Counted from the stretch's first letter, positions 46,951-56,417 are shown. The stretch: 64,000 nucleotides of DNA from Hyphomicrobiales bacterium (GCA_900469965.1 UBZP01000007.1:91230-155229); one strand, 5' to 3'. Program-made: numbers and translations. Notes: a model not told the origin generated them from the sequence alone.

Positions 46951-47582
46951 AATAGGTGAATGTACGCGCCGCATCATTCCGGCTTGGGTGAGTGATGACG
47001 TTTTGCAGCTCGGAGCCGGCGGCGCGGCGATCGAGCCTGTAGGAGAAATGAACCGGCGTCGACTGGACTACCTACGAACTGGAACGCTGGCCGAAAATGC
47101 TCGGCGGCTATAACCATCGCTCGTTCTCCGATGAGCTGCACACGGGAAACACTACCCGCACCTGTCTCTGGAAGGAGCAGACTGCAGCGGAAGAAATCAT
47201 GGGAGTTGCTGCGAACCTTAGGCGCCGATGGTATGAAATGCCGCCGACCAGTGGCTCGGCGGCATCAAAAAGCACAAGCCGCTCGGGAAATTTTGGCAGC
47301 AGCCGGTCGGCAGCCTGAAGGCGAACGCTTGATGAAGGCCAGAGGCTACATCGCCTATCCGCGTCACTAGCGACCATGCTAAATCTTGGACATGGCCATC
47401 TCGGATGCCACAGCGAAGGGACGGCGATGGGGCATCGCCTCGCGCTGGACGGGTGATAACCAAAGCCCAAACGCATGGGGGCCGCCCGCCATCATCCCCC
47501 GTCGCCTGGAGCGTTCTCCTCTGGTAAGCCTTAGCGACCTGCCACGGGTTTCCCACTTCCGGAAAGCGCGCAACAGCATGGC
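46951..47582. other. 632-bp stretch with gene debris
   Basis: No intact gene is visible. A plus-strand run at about 47240-47320, ADQWLGGIKKHKPLGKFWQQ and PVGSLKANA then stop, has coding character but no start. It probably is the 3' end of a lost gene at the edge of the integrated segment. No integrase motif was found. Confidence 0.35.
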
Positions 47583-47638
47583 AGCTCGTCAGGCTCATAA
47601 CCTGAAGGCCGCAGGTTCAAATCCTGCCCCCGCAACCA
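47583..47638 (+). other. 3' fragment of tRNA-fMet, likely attachment-site scar
   Basis: Fifty-six bases match the 3' part of initiator tRNA-fMet. The D-loop end AGCTCGTCAG is followed by the anticodon loop CTCATAA, the T arm GGTTCAAATCC, the acceptor strand CCCCGC, A and CCA. The first 21 bases (the 5' acceptor strand and D-arm start) are absent; the upstream sequence is unrelated. Tyrosine integrases copy such a 3' piece when an element inserts at a tRNA gene. The fragment therefore marks one end of an integrated element. Confidence 0.8.
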
Positions 47639-47949
47639 AGTCCTACTCTATGCTATCCCACAATAGCCGCAAACCACGATCCAGTTCGCCGGGGCACTCC
47701 TGTCTCCGTCGCTAAATTCCCGGTGCAAAACACGAATGGAGATACAGCAGGTGCAAAGCAGGGGCGGCCGCAAGCACTGATGATGCCGCGTGCCCGAGGG
47801 ACAAATGGCGGAAGTTCAATATCGCACCTCCGACAGGCCGAAAGCGCCAACGCTGAATGCATATCTTTCCGATGACGCCACACACACCCTCGCAAGGAGC
47901 AGTGTCACACAAAGAGCATTGACTGAAGTATAGACATTTACGCTGTGTA

Positions 47950-48117
47950 TTCCTGTGCGATATATACGCAGGAAGTTCAATATAAAAAATTGTTCGACTA
48001 TTGATAAGCATTACTTATCGATGGCCAGCGGTGCGCTGGTTCAATCTCTCCGGTGGCGAACCGAAACGCCGAGATAGATTTCCTTTAGGAAATCATTTAC
48101 CATAAATTCAATGGTTA
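47950..48117. promoter_or_regulatory. AT-rich region with four dyads upstream of the DUF1612 gene
   Basis: TTCCTG (47950-47955) pairs with CAGGAA (47969-47974). GATAAG-CATTA-CTTATC lies at 48003-48019, GATTTCC-TTTA-GGAAATC at 48077-48094, and ACCAT-AAATTCA-ATGGT at 48099-48115. The stretch is markedly AT-richer than its surroundings. These could be operators or part of a plasmid control region. The remaining 47639-47949 shows no gene. Confidence 0.4.
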
Positions 48118-48136
48118 CGATCTCTCGAAAATCAGC

Positions 48137-49241
48137 ATGACACCCCTGATGCGCCCGGCTTTCGACGCCGGCATCGCGCTCATCCGTCTCGACGAGCGCA
48201 TTTCTCGTTCGCCGGTCGGCGCAGGCTTCCTCGAGCGGCAAAATTTCGCCGATGCCTGCGCCTCGCTGTGGATCGACGGCGAACTCGTGCACCTCGAAGA
48301 CCTCGTCCTCCACGACGCCTTTCGCGATACACGCACCCCGACCCATGAACTCACCATCGCCCGCGACGTCCTTCGTACACGCCGGCGCATCGCCGGTCAG
48401 TCACCGGATTGGGCGCTGTCCGCAGAGGGTATTCGGACGTTGCGACAAACGTCAGACATCACGTCGGCCGGCGCGGCCGAGTTAGAGACAGCCGGCGTCA
48501 TTCGGCCCGCGGCCGCTGAAAAAATCCGGAAGGGGGGGGGACGATGTTGACGACGTCGAGAACCTTCCGGGTGTCGACTACGCCGCTATCGATGCGGTGC
48601 TGGCCCGATCAGAGGCGGCGATTGAGAATGCCACGCGACCCGGCCGTGGCAGCGCTCAAGACAAAGACTCAATGATTTACGATCTCGACTGGGACGAGGA
48701 TGCCCGGCTCGAAGAGTGGCGCGACGGGTTGCGCAGGGCCGAAAACCTGCAGGCAGTGCTACAAGCAATCATAGCCCTCGATGCCTGGAACCAGCTGTCC
48801 GTGCTTCAGCACGCCCCCTGGCTCGGCCGCCTGTTTTGCGCTTCCATTCTGCGACAGGCTGGTATCACCACCGGCGCCCATCTGGCCGCCATCAATCTCG
48901 GCCTCAAAACCCTTCCGGTCGATCGGCGCCGGCATCGCGATCGCGAAACGCGGCTTCTTGCCATCGCCCATGGTTTTTTGGCTGCCGCCGAGATCGGGAT
49001 GAAGGAGCATGACCGGCTGACCTTGGCGAAAACGATGATGGACCGGATGCTGGAGGGACGCCGAATGTCGTCAAAGTTGCCGGAGCTGGTCGAGCTGGCC
49101 ATTTCGAAGCCGCACGTGTCGGCCGGGATGGTGGCGAAGACGCTGGATGTGACGCCGCAGGCGGCGCGGCGGATCGTTTCGGAACTGGGCCTCAGGGAGA
49201 TGACGGGGAGGGGGAGGTTTCGGGCGTGGGGTGTCGTGTAG
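48137..49241 (+). pseudogene. RHE_PE00001/DUF1612 helix-turn-helix protein, frameshifted at a G9 run
   Basis: The N-terminal part (48137-48550) has LIRLDERISRSPVGAGFLER, FADACASLWIDGELVHLEDL and VLHDAFRDTRTPTHELTIAR. It ends soon after nine G residues at 48532-48540. Removing one G restores the frame [20 protein letters not shown], which joins the C-terminal part: [35 protein letters not shown], and the helix-turn-helix [20 protein letters not shown] with [15 protein letters not shown]. The intact protein would be about 367 residues. It is a plasmid-type family of rhizobia. The break is a homopolymer change: mutation, phase variation or sequencing error. Confidence 0.88.
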
Positions 49242-49295
49242 CCAGTGAAGAGGTCTGCGGCCTCTCCGCGGCTCTTTCGGTGTTTGAGAGACACA

Positions 49296-51044
49296 TCAGG
49301 CGGTAACGGCTGTTTCAAACCGTCGAATGAAATTATCGGCGATTTTTGGGGCGTGGACGAGGACGCCGATCTCTTTGTATGGCGCGGCTTCCGAAGGATC
49401 GGCAGAAAGCCAATTCAGGCTCGAAACCGCCAAACTATCATCATCCCATCCCAAGACCTTGGCATGGATCCGCGGCTTGTGGACCGGTTTGACCTCCAGC
49501 CCCGCCTTCGCGAATGTTCTGACGAGGTCAGCACCTGCTTCTCCTGATAGCGGTCCTGTCGTCCTACCGTAGAAGAACGAGGCTTCTATATCTCGAGCCT
49601 TCACGGCGGCGAGGGCGGGAAGCAAGGTCATCGATTTTGCGGTGATGCCAATGCGGTGACTGAGCGCAAAAATCCGTCTGACCGCGGTGTCGCGTGCTTC
49701 GAGGACAAGCTTCGCGTGATCAGGTCCGTATAGGAGCCGCATTGGAACCGTGCGGCCTTTCGGGCTGGGTGTCCTCATCACCCTTTTTCCAAGGATTGCG
49801 AGCTCAACGGCGAGATCGTTCCACACGCCCGGTCTTCCCTGAGCGAGGCCGGCAAGTTTTCGGATCAACTGGCCGATGAGAAGCGGTTCGCGGAGTCTGA
49901 GCGATGTCTCGAAGCTCGTATAATCAGAAGCAAGCCAGTTGCACGAGCCGATCAACGCGTTCCAGCCCTTGGCGGAGTCGGCAAACACAACCTTGGCATG
50001 CGAGTTGGTCGAAAACGGGTGGATGACGATTGCGCCGGTTCTTCCAGCGGAGTCCACGGATGCCTGCATCCTCGCGGCGGCGATCTGAGATGAGCGCGTC
50101 GAAGATCCCAGGTCGTCCTGGCCCCAGAGTACGTCGACTTTCACGCCTCGCTCGGCGGCGCGCAACAGCAGTGGCAGAACAATAGCGGCGCGCTCGTCGC
50201 TTATAAAGGTAGAATGGATAATGATACGTTCGGAGGCGCCGCTGATGATCCGCTCGAACGACCGCCAGTGCTCTTCCCCATCTATGATAATATCTGAAGG
50301 ATCGTAGGCGGCGGCGACTGTTGTCGGTGGATCGTCCGGCGCATCACTTACCGCGATTTGCGGTCTCGTCTTCTCGGACGCCGTTGGGCTTTTGCCCAGC
50401 ACGTTGAAAGCGGCATGGAGGATCTGATGACGCAAGAGCGTCGGCGCTCGGGCTGGAAGTCCTTCCACCGTGCCATCCCGCACCGTGACCACGGCATACC
50501 GTTCGGCCAGCTTCTCCGAGCCACGGTCCACGCCAACAATCAGTTCATCTTCGCCTTCGATCGCCGTAAATACATCGCCCATATCTTCAAATTCGTGGGC
50601 CGGTGACGCTTCGAGATGAGCTACGGGACTTTCGTCTGTATGAATGGGCAGTTGGTTTTTGTGCCGAAGCTCAAGCTCTCGTCCCCGATAGACGCTACCG
50701 GTTATTTGCTCGACGGCAAATGCCCTCCACCGTGGTTCGGTTACAGTTGCAGAAGGCAACTGGTCATGATGAACCCGCGACGAGCCCGCCGGCGTGATCT
50801 GGAACAGGGAGCCCTTTGACGTTGCGACAATTTCCACCCATCCTGCCCGCATCAAGCGGATGAACGCCTCGACGACGACGCGTCTGGGCAGGCTTGAACG
50901 CTCGGCGAGATCCGCAGCGGAAGCTGCACCTCTGGAAACTGCGTCGAGCAGAAGATGTTCGATAACGCTCCATCGGCGACCCCGCTCGATGATAAAGCGT
51001 CTGCTGCCCCTTAGCACCGGAAAAGTTACCTGCACCGCTGTCAT
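49296..51044 (-). CDS. phospholipase D-like (twin HKD) protein with winged-helix N-terminus
   Basis: About 582 residues from MTAVQVTFPVLRGSRRFIIE. The ATG overlaps the stop of the helicase gene by one base (TGATG), so the two are coupled. Residues ~15-75 look like a winged helix (AADLAERSSLPRRVVVEAFI). Two HKD motifs are complete: HAKVVFADS with GSCNW near residue 350, and HAKVLGWDDD with SSLNW near 525. Twin HKD proteins are nucleases or phosphodiesterases. Together with the helicase it probably cuts or processes foreign nucleic acid (inference). Confidence 0.82.
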   Translation of the reverse strand: MTAVQVTFPVLRGSRRFIIERGRRWSVIEHLLLDAVSRGAASAADLAERSSLPRRVVVEAFIRLMRAGWVEIVATSKGSLFQITPAGSSRVHHDQLPSATVTEPRWRAFAVEQITGSVYRGRELELRHKNQLPIHTDESPVAHLEASPAHEFEDMGDVFTAIEGEDELIVGVDRGSEKLAERYAVVTVRDGTVEGLPARAPTLLRHQILHAAFNVLGKSPTASEKTRPQIAVSDAPDDPPTTVAAAYDPSDIIIDGEEHWRSFERIISGASERIIIHSTFISDERAAIVLPLLLRAAERGVKVDVLWGQDDLGSSTRSSQIAAARMQASVDSAGRTGAIVIHPFSTNSHAKVVFADSAKGWNALIGSCNWLASDYTSFETSLRLREPLLIGQLIRKLAGLAQGRPGVWNDLAVELAILGKRVMRTPSPKGRTVPMRLLYGPDHAKLVLEARDTAVRRIFALSHRIGITAKSMTLLPALAAVKARDIEASFFYGRTTGPLSGEAGADLVRTFAKAGLEVKPVHKPRIHAKVLGWDDDSLAVSSLNWLSADPSEAAPYKEIGVLVHAPKIADNFIRRFETAVTA

Positions 51045-54000
51045 CACTTCGTCCCCTTCAAGGCGGCCCATTCGACCTGTGCTGCGTGCCCGGCCGCCTT
51101 TTCAGCTTCAAAGGCGGAGAGGAATTCAGACAGAAAGCCGATATCCTGATCCTGGAGGTGATCTGCCGCCGAGACGACATGTTTGTAGAATGATAAGCTG
51201 CCGACAATGATCATCCGCCACTTAGCCCGGCTTAAGATGACATTCATTCGCCGATTGTCCCGCAGGAAGCCGAGCGCGCGGGCAGGCGTCGTATGGTGGT
51301 TGTTTCGCACCATAGAAACAACCACCACATCCGCTTCACCACCCTGGAATGAATCGACTGTCCCGCAGAAACCAGCATCGCCAACGGCAGGTTCGAAGCC
51401 CGACAGGTTTTTCAAAGTGGCAGTCCGGTTCTGGTCGATCAGTCGTTCGATGCGGCGGACCTGCTGCCAGTAAGGAGACAGGACGGCGAGCGACGGTTTC
51501 TTTTCGGCGTCTGCAGCGTGAAGGTGCTTGAGGACCTGCACCACCGCAGCGGCTTCGTTGGGGTTTGACCAGGGCGGCGCCCGTTCACCCCCTCGTCCGC
51601 CGGGTCCTTCTTCCTGGGCATAGGGCATATTGACGAAGACAATCGGCGTATCCGGAAGGACGCTCGGACTGCTGCTCTTAAAGGGTGCGGTGCCAGCGGC
51701 AAACTTTGCGGCCTGTTTCGCGTTCGTTTCCAGCTCTCCCTCATAGAAGCATTTGGAGACAATGCGCGCGATAGCCGGGTGCATTCGGTACTGCTCGTTA
51801 AGGCGGCGGGCAATGCGAGGGCCGATGTCCCGCTTTTTCTGACGCGACAGCTCGCGCTCGACAAAGGTCTCAAACATGGTCAGCAGGGAGAGCGCTTCCG
51901 CGCACGTCCTGCCGAAATCGTCACCCGCCTTCGAAACCTCGTCAAAAGTTTCGTCGAGGCCGGGGTCTTTTAGATATCGCGACACGAGGCCTTCCGCGAG
52001 CTTGACCACATCTTGTACCGCGGTCGTCGACGACAGGAGTTTCGCCATTTTGTCGACATCGAAGGGTGGCAATTGCTTGTGGTCCCCGATCATCAGGCGC
52101 CTGTGCGACAGAAGGAGTGGGGAAAGCAACTCGCCGCCCGTAGCCTTGCCCGCCTCTTCCACGATCGTCCAATCAAACAGACCTTGTTCCTCGATCAAGC
52201 GCTCCACCGCAGCAGAATTCGTAGTTGCAAAAACGAGGTTGGCTGCCCGGAGGATCATGCCTTCAAAGGCTCGAAGCTCGGCAGCAATGCGCCGCCCGGC
52301 AACATCCCCGGCAGAAAGGTTTGACGCGGATGCAGTCTTTGCGCTCGCGAGTGAATGGACTCTTGCTGCAAGGCGGGGCGCGGCCTCTTCGATGATCGAA
52401 CTCGTAGATAAGTCCTGAAGGAGCTTATCCGCCTGGACGTCGATTTCGAGATCGCCCGCGGCGTCGTCGTCATCGGCGGCCCGCGCCCTCACCATCAAGG
52501 GCTCGCTATCGTCGTCAGACGTTTTGAAGACGGCTTGCACCTCCTTCATCAAGTGGTCGATCGCTGAGTTGCTTTGGGCAGACAAAAGCACACGCGCTGT
52601 CGGGTCTTCCTGTATTCGGCGCGTTACAAGGTCGCCAACGAGATAGGTCTTGCCCACCCCCGGCGGTCCCTGAAGAAGAAAAAGGGGGATCGTTGACAGG
52701 ATCTCCCGAAGGGCTTTTTGCTTCGATTGGTCAAGTTTCTTAAATGCATCGTCGGCTTCGTCGAGGGGATCCTGACTGTCTTCTATTTTCAGACGTGGGT
52801 CGACGAACATCCGCAGCAGTTCGCCGTGGTTCTTAAGCGCTGTCAGTGCTTTTAGACGTCGCTTGAATTGCGCGATCCTGCCCGACATGTCGGACGGAAC
52901 GAGGAAGCCGAATGAGCGCGTCTGAGGCAGGGACTGACCTTCGAACTTCATGCATTCAACATCATTCAGCTCCTCAAAATCCAGAAACCGCCACGCCGTG
53001 GTTGTCGGCGATCGGTCACCCAGTGTCCCCGGTTCGGAGAAAATCCAGCCACCCTCGTCGCGTGGCGTTTCGGAACTCAACAGCTTTCGCAACCGGATTG
53101 CAGGCGCCTCCAAGCCGAGGTGCATGGAGAGGTCGGCTCGATCTCTGTCATTACGCGAGACAACATGCATTACCTTCTGGTCAATGCTGTCTCCGCTTCC
53201 TTTCGAAACGACTTCGATAGGGAATATGTCGGCGGCGGCGTAAGCCATTTCCAATATCAGCAGCAGAGCGAACGCCTGATGCATCCGGGCCATGTCGGAC
53301 TTGTTTGCCGTCTGGGCTGCGGTCCGACCGAGGTAGTCATCCCAGTGCTGTACCTTGCCGCGTCTGCGCGGAAACGATTGTACAGCGTCTCCGGTCTTGA
53401 CGAGATCTAGCGACGTTGAGGCGATCAACGTCTCCCCGATGACTTGGTGTTTGGCGGGCGGATCGAAGTCGACTCTTTCCGTGAAAGCGAACTCCCACGT
53501 CGGGGCGTCTGGCGAGCTTGGTCGGCGGTAAGGGGTCAGCCTGTATGTCAGACGATGGCCGAGCAAGACATATCTCGGTGTCCCTCCTTCGCGAAGGGCG
53601 ATGAGTTGGACCTGCTCGCCGAGATCGTCACGCATGAACCGCAATTGTTGCAGGTCGTCAACAATTTCGATTTCGTTTTGTGAAGCTTTTCTGATCGCTT
53701 CGGAAAGGGCACTTCCTGTCCCCAGCCTTACGGCGAGGCAAAGTGCTGCATCTTTCCCAGCCACCTCGGCGGCGATATCGTCGATAATCGACTGGATACG
53801 AGTACTAATATACTCACCATCAAGCCTCTCGACATGTTCAAGTCCGAGCATCGCCCGCAACAATCTTACCTCTGAGGCGGGAGCATGTTCTGCGACGCGC
53901 GAGGCGACGATTTTGAGGTCGTTGAGCGGGGCAAGTGGAATATCCAGGATTATAGCGGCAAGATGGGCTAGGTCACGCCAGTCACGAGCGAAGGAAAAAG

Positions 54001-54607
54001 TCTTCTCCTCGCGGGGTGCTTTCACCTTTTTCCCGTCATTGGTGTCAATCGCGACGATTCGCATCGACCACTCGAAACCAGTCAAGCGGAAGTCTGGTTC
54101 TTCGCCCAATGCGGTGACGACAGACCAAGGATCGATATTCCGGTGAATGCTGCCTTGAGAATGTAGCAGTTCGACCCCATGCACGAGCCGTAGAAGATTC
54201 GCCCAAAGCAGACGCCTGGATCTCGGCAGCCTGGCCTGGGCCAAGAGAGATGACTTGCGGCTAGCGCTCAATAAAACCTCGAGCGGAGTTCCCTGGCCAG
54301 GGTCAAGGACAAGATAGAATCCGTCTTTGTCCTTGCCGCTTCCGACCATTGGCACAAACAGCTCGTCGGCCCGGGGGACCGCGGAGAGACGTTGGAGCTG
54401 TCGAATTTCGCTTCGCCAGATGACCTCTAAATCTTGGTCGTCGGCTCCCTTTGTGCGCGGCCAGGTTTTAACAAGGACTTCTCTGGAGTCTCTTGTTCGC
54501 GCAGCATCGATCCCGGCGCGTCCCAATTTTCGATCCGGACGAAGAAGATATTTATCATCGAGGGTATATTCGGAAAGGTACCCAGCTTTCGATTTGCGAT
54601 TTGACAT
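51044..54607 (-). CDS. pseudokinase-UPF1/DNA2-type superfamily I helicase fusion
   Basis: About 1187 residues, taken from MSNRKSKAGYLSEY; an ATG 30 bases upstream is possible. Residues ~20-290 have a protein-kinase layout (VLVKTW with the ATP lysine). The catalytic loop reads HRNIDPWSV instead of HRDxKxxN, and the DFG site reads GFE, so it is probably inactive. After a linker the helicase core follows: Walker A GPPGVGKT (~647), DEAG-type VEEAGKATGGEL (~817), NEQYRMHPAIARIV (~937), VDSFQGGEADVVVVSM (~1088) and NRRMNVILSRAKWRMIIVGS (~1120). It is translationally coupled to the HKD nuclease gene downstream. Confidence 0.85.
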   Translation of the reverse strand: MSNRKSKAGYLSEYTLDDKYLLRPDRKLGRAGIDAARTRDSREVLVKTWPRTKGADDQDLEVIWRSEIRQLQRLSAVPRADELFVPMVGSGKDKDGFYLVLDPGQGTPLEVLLSASRKSSLLAQARLPRSRRLLWANLLRLVHGVELLHSQGSIHRNIDPWSVVTALGEEPDFRLTGFEWSMRIVAIDTNDGKKVKAPREEKTFSFARDWRDLAHLAAIILDIPLAPLNDLKIVASRVAEHAPASEVRLLRAMLGLEHVERLDGEYISTRIQSIIDDIAAEVAGKDAALCLAVRLGTGSALSEAIRKASQNEIEIVDDLQQLRFMRDDLGEQVQLIALREGGTPRYVLLGHRLTYRLTPYRRPSSPDAPTWEFAFTERVDFDPPAKHQVIGETLIASTSLDLVKTGDAVQSFPRRRGKVQHWDDYLGRTAAQTANKSDMARMHQAFALLLILEMAYAAADIFPIEVVSKGSGDSIDQKVMHVVSRNDRDRADLSMHLGLEAPAIRLRKLLSSETPRDEGGWIFSEPGTLGDRSPTTTAWRFLDFEELNDVECMKFEGQSLPQTRSFGFLVPSDMSGRIAQFKRRLKALTALKNHGELLRMFVDPRLKIEDSQDPLDEADDAFKKLDQSKQKALREILSTIPLFLLQGPPGVGKTYLVGDLVTRRIQEDPTARVLLSAQSNSAIDHLMKEVQAVFKTSDDDSEPLMVRARAADDDDAAGDLEIDVQADKLLQDLSTSSIIEEAAPRLAARVHSLASAKTASASNLSAGDVAGRRIAAELRAFEGMILRAANLVFATTNSAAVERLIEEQGLFDWTIVEEAGKATGGELLSPLLLSHRRLMIGDHKQLPPFDVDKMAKLLSSTTAVQDVVKLAEGLVSRYLKDPGLDETFDEVSKAGDDFGRTCAEALSLLTMFETFVERELSRQKKRDIGPRIARRLNEQYRMHPAIARIVSKCFYEGELETNAKQAAKFAAGTAPFKSSSPSVLPDTPIVFVNMPYAQEEGPGGRGGERAPPWSNPNEAAAVVQVLKHLHAADAEKKPSLAVLSPYWQQVRRIERLIDQNRTATLKNLSGFEPAVGDAGFCGTVDSFQGGEADVVVVSMVRNNHHTTPARALGFLRDNRRMNVILSRAKWRMIIVGSLSFYKHVVSAADHLQDQDIGFLSEFLSAFEAEKAAGHAAQVEWAALKGTK

Positions 54608-54939
54608 CCTCACCCCCACATGAGTGTCACCATACAACTTCAGCGCGTTATCTCAAGTAGTAAGCACCTTCGTTCACTGACTTTTTCCGCGGATCTCTGA
54701 TCGCTCTTCGAATAAGCGACTCGAAGAGGCCGTTGATCTTATCGGTCTACTTTGCAAGAGAGCTCGCCGGCTGCAAACTCCAGGGCCGGATGTGGAAGCA
54801 AGCAAATTTTCTTCTGCTATAAGCTTTGCTTCAGCAATCTCCACGAAACAATTGGGTCATGCGGAGCTGCTCGACTTGAGCCCCAACCGGTGATCCAATC
54901 AGCGAGGAAGTCTATGTGCAACTTTGATTGCGCCTAACG
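54608..54939. other. 332-bp gap upstream of the helicase operon
   Basis: No supported gene. It must contain the helicase promoter on the minus strand, but no clear -35/-10 pair stood out. Confidence 0.3.
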
Positions 54940-55668
54940 TTATTCTCCTCGCCGTCCGGGCGTTTTCGGGATCCATTTCCGCTCAAGCCGCTCCCGGGCC
55001 AGTCTCGCTTCTAGGTTGAGGTCTTTCGGCTCGATGCTTTCATTGTAGATGTAGCACGTGTCCTCCCAGAATTCCGAAACGGCTCCCACGAAGATTGCGA
55101 GGCGTTGAACAGGAACATCCATCGTTGCAACGGTGCGATAGATCGCAGCCGCTGTTTGCTCTAGTTGCATTTGCGGCACAAAGCGCCAAAAATCCGGACA
55201 TTGCTCAACAAGCCGACCCGCCGATCTACCATCACCATGGCGAGCAGCGTTTCCCAAATGCTGAAGGATGTCGAGTATCACAAAGCTGGGAAAGTCGCGA
55301 AGCTCGATGCCTCTTAATTTTGCGAAATACTTCTGCAATCCTTCCCAATCTGCGCGCTCGATCCTGGCCGGGAAATCCTCCGCCGGATACAGCTCCCTAG
55401 CACAACCGATGATGTAGGCTCTCAGTTGGCGTTCCCAGATCGATTGTATTGCAAGTGAAAAAGCTAGTTTCGTCTCGCGGATCACATCTTGCATGTCTGG
55501 TTTCGCAAATGCGGCCCACGCGCCGCCGCGCTGCTCCAACTCTTCTGCTTTGCGGTCAAGGGTATCTAGAGCCGGAATGATGACATCATCAAAATAGGTC
55601 TGAATGGTTCTGCCATGCCGGTATGTTTGAACGTCGGCATAGCAGTTCCGCCAGCGAAATGGCTCCAT
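54940..55668 (-). CDS. HEPN-like hypothetical protein
   Basis: A 242-residue, all-helical protein: IQTYFDDVIIPALDTLDRKA, then ETKLAFSLAIQSIWERQLRA and YIIGCARELYP. LQHLGNAARHGDGRSAGRLV resembles the RxxxxH-bearing helix of HEPN ribonucleases (NAARHGDG). The last third is helical to the end. HEPN proteins are toxin or defence RNases, and this gene lies on the same strand 330 bp upstream of the helicase operon. Family assignment is tentative. Confidence 0.5.
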   Translation of the reverse strand: MEPFRWRNCYADVQTYRHGRTIQTYFDDVIIPALDTLDRKAEELEQRGGAWAAFAKPDMQDVIRETKLAFSLAIQSIWERQLRAYIIGCARELYPAEDFPARIERADWEGLQKYFAKLRGIELRDFPSFVILDILQHLGNAARHGDGRSAGRLVEQCPDFWRFVPQMQLEQTAAAIYRTVATMDVPVQRLAIFVGAVSEFWEDTCYIYNESIEPKDLNLEARLARERLERKWIPKTPGRRGE

Positions 55669-56119
55669 GTCTCAGCCCTTTGTATTTGCCCCGCTGATGT
55701 GGCGGCCCGCGTCTTTTCTTGCTAGTCCGGCCCTGAAAGGTCGAGAACAAGCCGTCAATGCATCGCTGCAGTTCCTCCGAGATCTTCGAGAGGATGCTGG
55801 CTTAGTCTTAGCCGGAGTTGAATTCCTCGGATTGATCAGCCTGCGACCCTCTCGCCATTCCTCTACAAGAGAACAAGTAGGCCTCGGCACGGAGCGTCAC
55901 CTCACTGGTCGCGAAGCCGTCAGCTCCGCCATCTGCTCAAGCGCCGACGTACCGATCGCAGCAGCGCTCACTCCGGCCCAAAATGGCCATTCCCCAATGC
56001 TAAATCTCTGTTTCGACTAGCAACTCACCAGTGAATTGAAAAGGCAATAGCGAGGTTGTGGGTTCTTATCCTTTCAAGAGCAGTGTAAGCCACAAAACAG
56101 TCCCCTGGGGTATATCCCA
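55669..56119. other. 450-bp gap without a supported gene
   Basis: The open frames here lack ribosome sites and coding character. The region separates the HEPN-like gene from the divergent toxin-antitoxin operon. Confidence 0.3.
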
Positions 56120-56158
56120 TTGACATATCCTGTCTCGCGCACTAGCTTTTGGGATATG
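56120..56158 (+). promoter_or_regulatory. putative vapBC promoter and operator
   Basis: TTGACA at 56120-56125 is a perfect -35 box. CATATCC (56124-56130) and GGATATG (56152-56158) form an inverted repeat around the likely -10 region, well placed for VapB/VapC autorepression. The -10 itself is weak (TAGCTT). Confidence 0.5.
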
Positions 56159-56186
56159 CTATGTGTAGATGCCAAAGGAGTGCGCC

Positions 56187-56417
56187 ATGGAACAGGGTGC
56201 GGTATTCCAGAGTAATCGGAGCCAAGCCATTCGGCTGCCAAAGGCCGTTGCTCTGCCTGATGATGTCAAGCGTGTCGATATCGTTGCGGTCGGGCGCACT
56301 CGAATTATAGCTCCCGCCGGCGAGGCTTGGGATAGCTGGTTCGAGGGTGCAGCGGCGACCCCCGACTTCATGAGTGAACGTGATCAGCCTGCCTTGCAGG
56401 AGCGCGAGGCATTCTAA
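56187..56417 (+). CDS. vapB: type II antitoxin VapB
   Basis: A 76-residue antitoxin with AAAGGAG six bases before the ATG. The SpoVT/AbrB-like N-terminus (AVFQSNRSQAIRLPKAVALP) binds DNA. The C-terminal tail (WDSWFEGAAATPDFMSERDQ) would wrap the toxin. Its stop overlaps the toxin start (TAATG). It is close in type to MvpA of enterobacterial virulence plasmids. Confidence 0.9.
   Translation: MEQGAVFQSNRSQAIRLPKAVALPDDVKRVDIVAVGRTRIIAPAGEAWDSWFEGAAATPDFMSERDQPALQEREAF

Noticed and set aside
46951..49241. Search for an integrase gene beside the tRNA-fMet fragment
   Set aside because: No tyrosine or serine integrase motif was found in any frame. The integrase, if any, must be outside this segment.
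55667..56020. 117-codon plus-strand frame upstream of vapB
   Set aside because: No ribosome site and no recognisable similarity; it starts on top of the HEPN-like gene start.
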